A stretch of DNA of 12,538 bases from Nitrososphaerota archaeon (lineage in GTDB: Archaea > Thermoproteota > Nitrososphaeria > Nitrososphaerales > Nitrosopumilaceae), in the NCBI GenBank assembly GCA_030611185.1, contig JAUWQG010000017.1, forward strand, positions 1-12,538, in the 5' to 3' direction. The notes beneath the pieces are model-generated. The model was not told the DNA's origin. It saw only the letters and a list, made by a program, of their open reading frames with translations, and did not search any database. Below, one piece after another: positions 1 through 7,926 of the stretch (within the stretch, counting starts at the first letter, position 1; every line of letters begins with the position of its first letter). The position numbers and the translations under genes were made by a program.

Positions 1-2
1 GA

Positions 3-206
3 TTTATCATCAAAGACAAAGACATCATAACAACAAAGATCGACAGCAAATCAATGTTTAATCAGTTATCAAAAATTGAAAATCCTTCTGATGAATTTAT
101 TAGAACGAAAATAGATTTTATTACTCAATTAATTGCTCAAAGAAAATTAAAAATTAATTACGAACTTGTAGATAAAAAGGAAAATTTTGCTTCAAAATTA
201 TTATAA
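3..206 (+). CDS. 3' end of an unrecognised protein (partial)
   Basis: The frame beginning at base 3 is open from the left edge to a TAA at 204-206 and gives 67 residues ending NFASKLL. The peptide is hydrophilic and lysine/isoleucine-rich, with a probable amphipathic helix around EFIRTKIDFITQLIAQRKLK. I see no recognisable motif, cysteine pair or membrane segment, so no function is offered. An in-frame ATG at 54 could make it a 50-aa gene, but the frame stays open upstream of it, so a truncated C-terminus of a longer gene is more likely. A hairpin starts 5 nt after the stop. Confidence 0.5.
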   Translation, partial: FIIKDKDIITTKIDSKSMFNQLSKIENPSDEFIRTKIDFITQLIAQRKLKINYELVDKKENFASKLL

Positions 207-211
207 TGTAA

Positions 212-254
212 GGGGACTTAAGACCAAAAACTAGAGTTGCTTGGTGACAGTCCC
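212..254 (+). other. Imperfect hairpin, possible structured RNA or 3' end element
   Basis: Nested complementary arms read directly from the sequence: GGGACT (213-218) with AGTCCC (249-254), ACCAA (223-227) with TTGGT (241-245), and AAC (229-231) with GTT (236-238) around a TAGA loop. That is about 14 pairs in 43 nt, notable in such AT-rich DNA. It begins just after the stop of the partial gene. No T-run follows it, which argues against a simple intrinsic terminator. It could be an mRNA 3' end structure, a small RNA, or an inverted-repeat remnant. Confidence 0.4.
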
Positions 255-497
255 AATTGATATTACAAATTATAAGATGCTAGAATCATAAAAGAAAGGC
301 ATGTTTAATTTCACTGACAATAGAGAAAATTAATTAAAGTGATCATGAAAAATTTGCAATAGTTTAATGAAATTTTTATAATTTCTTTAAAAATTTTAGT
401 TTTAAAGATGCTTCAAATAATGATTAAAGCGAAGAATAGCCTTTTCTTTTTTAAAATGAAAGGAATTGTCAATTATGAACGTAAGAATCAAGATTAG

Positions 498-508
498 ATT
501 TATTTAGT
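498..508 (+). promoter_or_regulatory. TATA element of the cupredoxin gene
   Basis: ATTTATTTAGT is centred about 29 nt upstream of the ATG at 532. This is the spacing expected if transcription starts at or next to the start codon, giving a leaderless mRNA. No Shine-Dalgarno sequence precedes the ATG. Confidence 0.5.
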
Positions 509-531
509 ATGTAAAATGCAAACGATCAATT

Positions 532-1203
532 ATGACAAGTAAAGCATTAGTCTACATTGGCATAGCAATAGCTGTTATAGCGATGGGTGCGGCAATCGCA
601 TATGGAACATTAAACCAGGAAAATTATGTTTCAGAAGGATTAGTTTTAGCACCTGCAGCAGACCAAGGATCAATTACATCAGATACTGGACTAGGATCAG
701 AATTAAACAGAGAACGATGGCATGAAGATCCCTTTGGCGACATTGCACAAAAGGTTAGAGAGAACGCAGGAGTAGAAAAGAAGGTTACTGAAGTCGAAGA
801 GATGGAAGTAGAAGCTGAAGTCGAAGAGATGGAAGTAGAAGCTGAAGTCGAAGAGATGGAAGTAGAAGCTGAAGTCGAAGAGATGGAAGAATCCTCAGAA
901 CCACAAACTGTAAGTGTAGATATCCCATCAGGAACTTCTGTTCCAGGATGTGAGGAAACAAATGAATGTTGGACACCATCATCTGTTACAATCAATGCAG
1001 GTGATACCGTAGAATGGACAAATTCAGACACTGCAGCACACACAGTAACAGGCGGACTTCCAGCTGATGGTCCATCAGGTGTATTTGATAGTAGCTTAGT
1101 CTTAGGTGGTGCAGCATATGCATTCACATTTGAAGAAGCAGGAAACTATGATTACTTCTGTATGGTACATCCATGGATGGTTGGCGACGTTCAAGTGAAC
1201 TAA
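532..1203 (+). CDS. Membrane-anchored type 1 copper (plastocyanin-like) protein
   Basis: This is a 223-aa blue copper electron-transfer protein. Residues about 5-25 form a hydrophobic helix that would be a signal anchor or signal peptide, placing the copper domain outside the membrane. Residues 26-125 are a polar, acidic linker holding 3.7 copies of the nonapeptide EVEEMEVEA (about 87-119). Residues about 126-223 are the cupredoxin domain with all four ligands visible: H170 (AAHTVTGG), C210, H213 and M216 in the closing motif FCMVHPWM. C140 and C146 may form a disulfide. Ammonia-oxidising archaea encode many such proteins and are thought to use them in place of cytochrome c in respiration. 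The specific redox partner here is unknown. The gene is monocistronic, with its own TATA and a T-rich 3' flank, and converges on uvrC with 20 bp between stops. Confidence 0.93.
   Translation: MTSKALVYIGIAIAVIAMGAAIAYGTLNQENYVSEGLVLAPAADQGSITSDTGLGSELNRERWHEDPFGDIAQKVRENAGVEKKVTEVEEMEVEAEVEEMEVEAEVEEMEVEAEVEEMEESSEPQTVSVDIPSGTSVPGCEETNECWTPSSVTINAGDTVEWTNSDTAAHTVTGGLPADGPSGVFDSSLVLGGAAYAFTFEEAGNYDYFCMVHPWMVGDVQVN
790..889 (+). repeat. 27-bp in-frame tandem repeat, 3.7 perfect copies
   Basis: Units at 790-816, 817-843 and 844-870 are identical, and a fourth copy matches over 871-889 before diverging at 890. The unit starts GAAGTCGAAGAGATGG and encodes EVEEMEVEA. Identity at synonymous positions points to recent slippage or unequal recombination rather than old protein-level repetition. 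It lies in the linker between the membrane anchor and the copper domain. Confidence 0.95.
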
Positions 1204-1208
1204 CCAAA

Positions 1209-1243
1209 ATTTTTTCTTTTTTCTTATTTTAATTGATTTTTCC
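1209..1243 (+). terminator. T-rich transcription terminator of the cupredoxin gene
   Basis: Beginning 5 nt after the stop are several T-runs (TTTTTTCTTTTTTCTTATTTT and further on GATTTTT). Oligo-T on the non-template strand is the usual archaeal termination signal. The run extends into the 3' end of the convergent uvrC gene. Confidence 0.55.
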
Positions 1244-2810
1244 GTATGTTTCTATTGTAAGCTACAGCAAATCTGTGTGTCTCATCTCTGGCATGTTGTA
1301 ATATTTTCAAAGAAGGTTTGTTTTTTGAAATCAATATAGGATTTTTTTGGTTTGGGACAAAAATTTCTTCATTTTCTTTTGCCAACGAAATACAATTTGT
1401 TTTCAATCCAAGTGATTGTAATGATTTGAGAGCAGAATTTAGCTGACCTTTACCACCATCAATTACAATCAAATCAGGTAATTGAGAATCCTCTTCAAGT
1501 AATCTAAAGTATCTTCTTTTTATTATCTCGCCAATCATTGCAAAGTCGTCTCTACCAGAAACTGTTTTGATTTTGAATTTTCTATAACCAGACTTGTTTG
1601 GAATTCCATCAACAAATCTAGCCATAGAGCCTACTGCAAAATCTTCACCGTGATTGGAAATATCAAAACACTCTATTATTTTTGGAATGACTGGTAAGTG
1701 AAGTATCTCTTTGAGTTCTACTAGACCCGGATCACCTCCTTTTGTGTGAATTAGGTTTATGTTTTTCAAAATCAAATTAATAATTTCTTTTCGTTTTCCT
1801 TTTTGTGGATGTTGTATATGTACTGAAAATCCAGCTTGCTCAGACAATAATGATTCTAAGAGGTCTTTATCATCAGGAAACTCACTAACCAAGACAAATT
1901 TTGGGATTTTATGCGTAGAATAGTATTGAAAAAGGAAATTTGAAAAAGAATTATCACCTACAAGATCAAAAAAGAATTTGTCGCTATCCCTGATAACTCC
2001 ATTAATCATTCTAAAATTCATCACAGCAACAGTTTGGTTTTGCTCTCCAATTCCAAAATATTCTTCATCAGAATTGTCAACATATTCCATTTTTTGTTTT
2101 GTTTGAAGACTGTCCAATCGAATAAGGGTATCACGAATTTCTTTTGCACGTTCAAATTGTTGTAAATCAGCAGCCTGTTTCATTTCCTCTTTTAATTTTT
2201 GGGTAAAAATGTTTGTTTGATTTTTTCCCTTGAGCACTTCTTCTAATGCAGAAACATGTTTAGGATACTGTTCTTGAGCTTTCTTGAATTCACATGGACC
2301 CTCACAATTACCCAGATGATATTCTAGACATACTTTTTTGGGTAATTGTGTACAAATTCTTATTTGAAATGCTTTTCTCAAGGTCCCAATTGTTAGTAAT
2401 TTTGAACTACCTTTAGTAAATGGTCCAAAAAATTTTCCTTTGCCAAAAAATTTTCCATCCCTAGTACGTCGTGCAACAAGTAATCTCGGATATTTTTCAT
2501 CCGAAATTCTAAGATAAGTATACCTTTGTTGATCCTTTAGTTCAATATTAAACCGAGGTCTGTATTTTTTTATCATGTTTGATTCCAAAAGAAAAGCTTC
2601 GCTTTCATTATCAGTTAAAACAAATTCTATATCAGAGATATTTTCAACTAGTTTTTGTGTTTTGTAATTTTGATTTTTCAAAAAATATGATTTTACTCTG
2701 TTTTTCAGATTTTTAGCCTTTCCAATGTAAATGATTTTTTGCTCAGAATCTTTCATTAAATAAATTCCAGGATCAGAGGGGATACGAATTGTGGATATTT
2801 CAAAGGTCAT
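1224..2810 (-). CDS. uvrC: UvrC, excinuclease ABC subunit C
   Basis: This 528-aa protein is the dual-incision nuclease of nucleotide excision repair, recruited by UvrB at a lesion. The N-terminal GIY-YIG nuclease that makes the 3' cut shows G15-I16-Y17, Y28-I29-G30, R38 and E76. Four cysteines, C153, C161, C169 and C173, match the cluster reported to bind Fe-S in UvrC. A UVR motif for UvrB contact spans about 203-238. The RNase H-like domain that makes the 5' cut carries D383 (FDISN), D421/D422, D451 (VIDGGKGQ) and H512 (RDETHRF). The protein stops 16 residues after that histidine, so the tandem helix-hairpin-helix domain of typical bacterial UvrC (about 610 aa in E. coli) is absent. The stop abuts the cupredoxin gene and no displaced domain is seen. 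Its ATG overlaps the uvrA stop as ATGA, implying coupled translation. Confidence 0.96.
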   Translation of the reverse strand: MTFEISTIRIPSDPGIYLMKDSEQKIIYIGKAKNLKNRVKSYFLKNQNYKTQKLVENISDIEFVLTDNESEAFLLESNMIKKYRPRFNIELKDQQRYTYLRISDEKYPRLLVARRTRDGKFFGKGKFFGPFTKGSSKLLTIGTLRKAFQIRICTQLPKKVCLEYHLGNCEGPCEFKKAQEQYPKHVSALEEVLKGKNQTNIFTQKLKEEMKQAADLQQFERAKEIRDTLIRLDSLQTKQKMEYVDNSDEEYFGIGEQNQTVAVMNFRMINGVIRDSDKFFFDLVGDNSFSNFLFQYYSTHKIPKFVLVSEFPDDKDLLESLLSEQAGFSVHIQHPQKGKRKEIINLILKNINLIHTKGGDPGLVELKEILHLPVIPKIIECFDISNHGEDFAVGSMARFVDGIPNKSGYRKFKIKTVSGRDDFAMIGEIIKRRYFRLLEEDSQLPDLIVIDGGKGQLNSALKSLQSLGLKTNCISLAKENEEIFVPNQKNPILISKNKPSLKILQHARDETHRFAVAYNRNIRKNQLK

Positions 2811-5626
2811 TTTTTAATTATTTTTTTAAGGTATTTTCCAGTATAACTTCCTGGAGATTTTGCAATCTTTTCAGGTGTGCCTATGGCTACTACCATACCA
2901 CCTTCATCCCCTCCTTCAGGCCCAAGATCAATAATCCAATCTGAATTTTTTATGACATCCATATTGTGCTCAATTACAACCACCGTATTTCCAAGATTGA
3001 CTAATCTGTTTAGAACATCAAGAAGTTTCTGGACATCGGCAAAATGCAATCCAGTCGTAGGCTCATCAAGAATATAGAAAGTTTTCCCAGTACCGCGCTT
3101 TGATAGTTCTGCTGCTAGTTTTACTCTTTGAGCCTCACCTCCAGATAAAGTAGTTGAGGATTGTCCTAATTTGATATACCCCAATCCAACATCAAAAATT
3201 GTTTGTAATTTTCTTTTGATTGCAGGAATATTTTCAAAAAAGTTTAAAGCTTCATAAACAGTCATGCCGAGAATATCAGAAATGTTTTTTCCCTTAAACA
3301 AAACTGAAAGAGTTTCTGAGTTGTATCGTTTCCCTTTACATTCATCACATTTTACATAAACATCAGATAAAAATTGCATCTCGATTTTTTTTACCCCATC
3401 TCCATCACATGCAAAGCATCTACCATCAGCAACGTTAAAGGAAAATTGTCCAGGAGCATAACCACGTTCTTTGGAAAGTTCTGTGTTTGCATAGAGTTCT
3501 CTCATATGAGTAAAGGCACCTATGTATGTTGCAGGATTAGAACGAGGAGTTCTGCCAATTGGAGATTGGTCTATAGCAATTACTTTATCAATATTTTCCA
3601 ATCCAATAATTTCATTGTTACTAATAGATTTTAGTTTTGATTTTGTAAAATGATTTTCCAGAGATTGTAACAAAATATCATTAATCAAAGTAGATTTTCC
3701 AGAACCAGATACACCAGTTACAGATATGAAAAGACCTAAAGGAAATTCAACCTCAATATCTTTTAAATTATTTTTTGAAGCCCCTTTTACAATTAAGGAA
3801 CCGGAAGGATTACGAATTTTGTCTTTTAGTACAATAAGCGAATTATCCCTTAGATAGTCTCCAGTTACTGATTTGTGTCCATTGAGGATTTTATCCACAG
3901 TCCCTTCAAAAACAACACGTCCACCATGAATTCCAGCACCTGGACCCAAGTCTACAATCCAATCTGATTTTCGGATAACTTCTTCGTCATGCTCTACTAC
4001 AATTACTGTATTTCCAAGATTTCGTAGCTTTGTTAGCGTTTTAATGAGCCTTTCATTATCACGCTGATGTAGACCAATAGTAGGCTCATCTAAAACATAC
4101 AAAACTCCAGTAAGGTTAGAGCCTATTTGAGTAGCAAGACGTATTCTTTGAGATTCTCCCCCTGACAATGTTGCGCTGGATCTATTCAAAGTCAAATAGT
4201 TCAGACCAACATTCATTAGAAACTCTAATCTTTCTTTGATTTCTTTTAATACATCACGTGCAATGTACTGCTCGTTTTCTGTAAGAGTTAATGTTGAAAA
4301 AAAATCATAACAATGGTCTATGGACATGTCACAAATATCCATGATTCCCTTATCATTAATTTTAACTGCTAAAGATTCTGGCTTTAGTTTTTTTCCATCA
4401 CAGACATTACACGGAGTATCTCGCATAAACTGCTTTAACCATTCACGCTTTGATTCAGAATCAGTCTCCATAAAAACACGTTGAAGATTTTTAAGAACAC
4501 CCTCAAAAGTATTGGTGTGTTGCCAAGAGGAGTCTCCGGATTTAGAACTATAATTAAAATCAATCATATCATCAGAACCGTGCAAAATTATTTTGAGATG
4601 TTTTGGTTTAATCTTTGAGATAGGAGTCATCAAATCAAATCCAAATTTTTTTCCTACTGCTCTAAGGGCTTGTTTTCTAAAGGAAGAAAATCTCCCACTC
4701 CAAGGAACAATTGCCCCATCTAAGATAGATTTGCTTTTGTCTGGAATTACTAAATCTGCATCAAATTCCATTTTTACACCAAGACCGTTACATCCCTTGC
4801 ACATTCCAAAGGGAGAATTAAAAGAAAATGTTCTAGGTTCTAACTCACCAATTGTTAATCCACAATACGGACATGCGTTATTTTGAGAGAAAATCTTTTC
4901 TTCTTTCTCTGATGAAATCATCACATCACCTTTTGATGCTTTTATCGCAGTTTGAATGGCTTCAAATAACCTAGATCTCTCTGATTTCTCAGCCTGAATT
5001 CTATCCACTACAATCTCAATATTATGCCATTTTTGCCTATCAAGAGGAGGAATTTCCTCATCCAGGCTCAAAATTTCTCCGTTTAATCGTATTCTAGAAT
5101 ACCCATCTTTTTTTATCTGCTCAAATAATTTTTCATAAGTTCCTTTCTTTCTTTGAATTATAGGAGATAAGATTAGAATTTTTTGTCCGTTAAAATCTTT
5201 TAGAACTGAATCGCTTATTGTTTCAATGGATTGGCTAGAAATTTTTCGGTTACAATTAGTACAATAAGGAATTCCAATTCGTGCAAAAAGCAATCTCATG
5301 TAATCATAGATTTCAGTAGTTGTACCAACAGTGGAGCGGGGATTTTTGCTGGTTGTTTTTTGCTGAATGGAAATTGCAGGAGACAAACCCTCAATAGAAT
5401 CAACATCAGGTTTATCCATCATATCTAAGAATTGTCTAGCATATGCTGAAAGGGATTCAACGTAACGTCGCTGTCCTTCAGCGTAAATTGTATCAAATGC
5501 CAAGGTGGACTTTCCGGAACCAGATAAACCACTGATTACAACTAGTTTATTTTTAGGGATATCAACATCAATATTTTTTAAATTATGATGTCGTGCTCCA
5601 CGAATTTTTAATTTACTTTCTGCCAT
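2807..5626 (-). CDS. uvrA: UvrA, excinuclease ABC subunit A
   Basis: This 939-aa, full-length ABC-type ATPase is the damage sensor; as a dimer it loads UvrB on DNA. The first nucleotide-binding site has Walker A GLSGSGKS (33-40), signature LSGGESQR (487-494) and Walker B ending VLDEPTIGLH (511-520). The second has GVSGSGKS (638-645), LSGGEAQR (827-834) and ILDEPTTGLH (852-861). Zinc modules are visible as C252/C255 with C276/C279 and C737/C740 with C760/C763. A further pair is C122/C125, and CNVCDGKKL begins at C406. The gene is the middle one of uvrB-uvrA-uvrC: its ATG lies inside the last 14 bp of uvrB and its stop overlaps the uvrC ATG. No Shine-Dalgarno sequence precedes it, so expression probably depends on coupling to uvrB. 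Confidence 0.98.
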   Translation of the reverse strand: MAESKLKIRGARHHNLKNIDVDIPKNKLVVISGLSGSGKSTLAFDTIYAEGQRRYVESLSAYARQFLDMMDKPDVDSIEGLSPAISIQQKTTSKNPRSTVGTTTEIYDYMRLLFARIGIPYCTNCNRKISSQSIETISDSVLKDFNGQKILILSPIIQRKKGTYEKLFEQIKKDGYSRIRLNGEILSLDEEIPPLDRQKWHNIEIVVDRIQAEKSERSRLFEAIQTAIKASKGDVMISSEKEEKIFSQNNACPYCGLTIGELEPRTFSFNSPFGMCKGCNGLGVKMEFDADLVIPDKSKSILDGAIVPWSGRFSSFRKQALRAVGKKFGFDLMTPISKIKPKHLKIILHGSDDMIDFNYSSKSGDSSWQHTNTFEGVLKNLQRVFMETDSESKREWLKQFMRDTPCNVCDGKKLKPESLAVKINDKGIMDICDMSIDHCYDFFSTLTLTENEQYIARDVLKEIKERLEFLMNVGLNYLTLNRSSATLSGGESQRIRLATQIGSNLTGVLYVLDEPTIGLHQRDNERLIKTLTKLRNLGNTVIVVEHDEEVIRKSDWIVDLGPGAGIHGGRVVFEGTVDKILNGHKSVTGDYLRDNSLIVLKDKIRNPSGSLIVKGASKNNLKDIEVEFPLGLFISVTGVSGSGKSTLINDILLQSLENHFTKSKLKSISNNEIIGLENIDKVIAIDQSPIGRTPRSNPATYIGAFTHMRELYANTELSKERGYAPGQFSFNVADGRCFACDGDGVKKIEMQFLSDVYVKCDECKGKRYNSETLSVLFKGKNISDILGMTVYEALNFFENIPAIKRKLQTIFDVGLGYIKLGQSSTTLSGGEAQRVKLAAELSKRGTGKTFYILDEPTTGLHFADVQKLLDVLNRLVNLGNTVVVIEHNMDVIKNSDWIIDLGPEGGDEGGMVVAIGTPEKIAKSPGSYTGKYLKKIIKK

Positions 5627-7574
5627 CTTTAAATTTAATCTCCCGTTCTATTCTTTTTATTCTATCTCTACATTCAATTGCTTTCTCAAAGTCTAATTCC
5701 TCAGAATATTTTTTCATTTGTGCCTCCAAGTCAATTATATCAGTAGTCAAGTCGTGTGTAGATTTTAGTTTAGATTCATCTAATGTTGCAACTTGTTCTG
5801 GAACTGATTTAATTATTGTTTGAGGAATTATATTGTGTTCTGTGTTGTAAAGAATTTGTTTTTCTTGACGTCTTTTGGTTTCCTCCATTGCGCGTCTCAT
5901 AGAATCCGTGGTGCGGTCTGCATACATGATTACAGAACCATTCACGTTTCGAGCGGCACGTCCAAATGTTTGAATTAAACTAGTAAAATTTCTCAAAAAC
6001 CCTTCTTTATCAGCATCCAAAATTGCAACCAAAGACACTTCTGGAATATCCAAGCCTTCTCTCAATAGATTGATTCCCACTAATACATCAAATTCACCCA
6101 GCCTAAGTTGTCTTATTATCTCAGTTCTCTGCAGGCCTTCAATTTCTGAATGCATATACCGTACACGAACTTGCTTTTTGGACAGATATTCTGCCAAATC
6201 TTCAGCCATTCTTTTAGTAAGAGTTGTGACTAAAACACGCTCGTTTCTTGAGGCTCTTTTTCCTATTTCTTCAATCAGATTATCCATCTGATCTTTTGTT
6301 GGTCTTATTTCAACAGCGGGATCTAACAATCCAGTTGGTCTGACAAGTTGCTCGGCAATTTGGTGGGAGATTTTTTTCTCATATTCTCCAGGAGTTGCAG
6401 AGACAAACATCGTATTTTTTATGTATTCTTCAAATTCTTCGAATTTTAATGGCCTGTTATCAAATGCGCTTGGGAGTCTAAATCCATATGTAACAAGTTG
6501 ATTTTTTCTAGATCGATCACCTTTGTACATTCCATGAAGTTGGGGTAGTGTAACATGAGATTCATCAATTACCAACAAGAAATTGTCACCAAAAAAATCC
6601 ATTAAACAAAATGCTTTTTCTCCAGGCTTTCGCCCATCAAAATGTCTTGAATAATTTTCAATTCCAGAGCAATACCCCAACTCCTCAATCATCTCCAGAT
6701 CATATTTTGTTCGCATCTCTAGTCTTTGTTTTTCTAATTCATTTAATTCAGGTAATCGATTTTCTAGTTCATCTTTAATTGAATTTATGGCACCTTCTCT
6801 AACATCTTTTGAAATTAGATAATGTTTTGCAGGAAAAATTTTCATCTGAGAAACTTTCCGTTTCTCTTTTAGAGAGATATGATCAAGTAAAGTAATTTTT
6901 TCTATCTCATCACCAAACAAAGAAATCCTTACAATGTCCTCAGAGTATGCAGGGACAATATCAATTGTATCACCCTTTACTCGAAAATTTCCAGGTGCAA
7001 CCTCTATATCATTTCTTTCATATCTCGCATCAATTAATTTTTTTATAATTTCATTTCTCTTAATTTCAACTCCAGAATTTATGGTGATAGCAAGATCTCC
7101 CCAGTCTTTGGGATTACCTAGTGAATAGATACAAGAAACAGTTGAGACAATAATTGTAGGTTCGCCAGAAAGAAGCATTGCAGTAGCCTCTAGCCTCAGT
7201 TTTTCAATTTTTTCATTTATCTGAGTATCTTTTTCAATATAGGTATCAGTTTGCGGAAGGTAACTCTCAGGTTGATAGTAATCATAGTATGATACAAAAT
7301 AGCCTACGTTATTTTTTGGGAAAAATTGTTTTAGTTCTGAATACAATTGAGCTGCGAGAGTCTTGTTATGAGAAATTACCAAGGTATTTTTCCCAGTTCT
7401 TGCAATCACGTTTGCCACTGAGAAGGTCTTGCCACTTCCAGTTACACCAATTAATGTCTGAACTTGACCTTTTTTCACACCTTTAACCAAAGCATCAATT
7501 GCCTGTGGTTGGTCACCAGTAGGGGAAAATTCAGAATGAAGTTCAAATTTTTGGATTTGTTGCAACAATGACAA
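5613..7574 (-). CDS. uvrB: UvrB, excinuclease ABC subunit B
   Basis: This 653-aa, full-length UvrB is the helicase-fold protein that verifies the lesion and recruits UvrC. Visible motifs are Walker A GVTGSGKT (43-50), the tyrosine-rich DNA-clamping hairpin around 92-116 (SYYDYYQPESYLPQTDTY), DESH (337-340), GINLLREGLDIPEVSL (500-515), QTFGRAAR (535-542) and a C-terminal UVR motif (about 615-648). The start is a TTG at 7574. The frame continues upstream only to a TAA at 7611-7613 and holds no ATG before well inside conserved sequence, while homology begins almost at once (FELHSEFSPTGDQPQAI). Further in-frame TTGs at 7568 and 7565 are alternatives. It is the first gene of the operon. UvrABC is bacterial in origin and found in only some archaea, so ancient transfer is the usual explanation. 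Confidence 0.98.
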   Translation of the reverse strand: MSLLQQIQKFELHSEFSPTGDQPQAIDALVKGVKKGQVQTLIGVTGSGKTFSVANVIARTGKNTLVISHNKTLAAQLYSELKQFFPKNNVGYFVSYYDYYQPESYLPQTDTYIEKDTQINEKIEKLRLEATAMLLSGEPTIIVSTVSCIYSLGNPKDWGDLAITINSGVEIKRNEIIKKLIDARYERNDIEVAPGNFRVKGDTIDIVPAYSEDIVRISLFGDEIEKITLLDHISLKEKRKVSQMKIFPAKHYLISKDVREGAINSIKDELENRLPELNELEKQRLEMRTKYDLEMIEELGYCSGIENYSRHFDGRKPGEKAFCLMDFFGDNFLLVIDESHVTLPQLHGMYKGDRSRKNQLVTYGFRLPSAFDNRPLKFEEFEEYIKNTMFVSATPGEYEKKISHQIAEQLVRPTGLLDPAVEIRPTKDQMDNLIEEIGKRASRNERVLVTTLTKRMAEDLAEYLSKKQVRVRYMHSEIEGLQRTEIIRQLRLGEFDVLVGINLLREGLDIPEVSLVAILDADKEGFLRNFTSLIQTFGRAARNVNGSVIMYADRTTDSMRRAMEETKRRQEKQILYNTEHNIIPQTIIKSVPEQVATLDESKLKSTHDLTTDIIDLEAQMKKYSEELDFEKAIECRDRIKRIEREIKFKDGRK

Positions 7575-7608
7575 TGGTTTGATTCTGAACTTATAGCTAA
7601 CGAATGCA

Positions 7609-7620
7609 GATTAAATACCA
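7609..7620 (-). promoter_or_regulatory. Possible TATA element for the uvrBAC operon
   Basis: On the minus strand this reads TGGTATTTAATC, centred about 40 nt upstream of the TTG start. Transcription would begin near 7588 and leave a leader of roughly 14 nt. A second AT-rich palindrome, CAAATATTTG, lies further upstream near 7640-7650 and is an alternative. The assignment is weak. Confidence 0.3.
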
Positions 7621-7672
7621 TAGGTCAATGAATTTCACAAATATTTGATAGTGAGGAATTTGGAATAATGAA

Positions 7673-7683
7673 TAAATAAAATC
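7673..7683 (+). promoter_or_regulatory. TATA element of the ribbon-helix-helix gene
   Basis: TAAATAAAATC is centred about 28 nt before the ATG at 7706, the spacing for a leaderless transcript. Confidence 0.45.
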
Positions 7684-7705
7684 ATTTTTTCTTAAAATAT
7701 TATCC

Positions 7706-7855
7706 ATGTCACAAAGAGTAACTATTGTAATTAATGATGAATTAATGATAAAATTGAGAAATCTTCAAGCAAAAAAAATTAAAGAATCTCATCAATTTGT
7801 TAGTTTTTCTAAATTGTTAAATGAGCTTTTGATATCAGGTTTGAAAAAACAATAG
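7706..7855 (+). CDS. Small ribbon-helix-helix DNA-binding protein
   Basis: This 49-aa reading frame runs from ATG to TAG. It begins MSQRVTIVINDELM, with alternating hydrophobic residues as in the DNA-contacting strand of CopG/MetJ/Arc-type proteins. A first helix (about 11-27) and a second helix from FVSFSKLLNELL (31-42) follow, matching the full ribbon-helix-helix fold in order and length. Such proteins bind operators as dimers and often repress themselves or a neighbour. It lies between the divergent uvrB promoter and the convergent split-barrel gene, with a well-placed TATA box. No partner toxin is adjacent, so an antitoxin role is not supported. Its target is unknown; the uvrB promoter about 100 bp away is one candidate by position only. 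Confidence 0.72.
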   Translation: MSQRVTIVINDELMIKLRNLQAKKIKESHQFVSFSKLLNELLISGLKKQ

Positions 7856-7926
7856 ACATTAAATTTTATTCTGAAGAGTCAAAATTAAATCAAGCATGTT
7901 TGAAAGTCTAACTGAATAATTTAAAA

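Larger units (their letters stand above)
207..531. other. Non-coding interval with a hairpin and a promoter
   Basis: About 325 bp separate the partial gene from the cupredoxin gene. The interval is AT-rich and broken by stops in the + frames. It contains the hairpin at 212-254, an AT-rich stretch around 370-410, and the cupredoxin TATA element near 498-508. A short ATG reading frame at 475 (10 codons, in frame with the cupredoxin gene) stops at 505-507, so it does not extend that protein. I saw no tRNA or box C/D signature. Confidence 0.6.

Noticed and set aside
212..254. Hairpin as a tRNA
   Set aside because: It is too short and lacks the three-arm layout and T-loop consensus.
475..507. Upstream ATG as an N-terminal extension or leader peptide of the cupredoxin
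   Set aside because: The frame stops at 505-507 after 10 codons and lies upstream of the likely transcription start.
790..889. Tandem repeat as a CRISPR array or intergenic satellite
   Set aside because: There are no spacers between units, the repeat is in frame inside a gene, and the period is a multiple of three.
785..982. 65-aa minus-strand frame with leucine-rich repeats
   Set aside because: It is only the other reverse frame of the 27-bp tandem repeat.
624..1127. 167-aa frame antisense to the cupredoxin gene
   Set aside because: It is low complexity and serine/threonine-rich, being the reverse reading of the acidic repeat. The sense frame has all four copper ligands.
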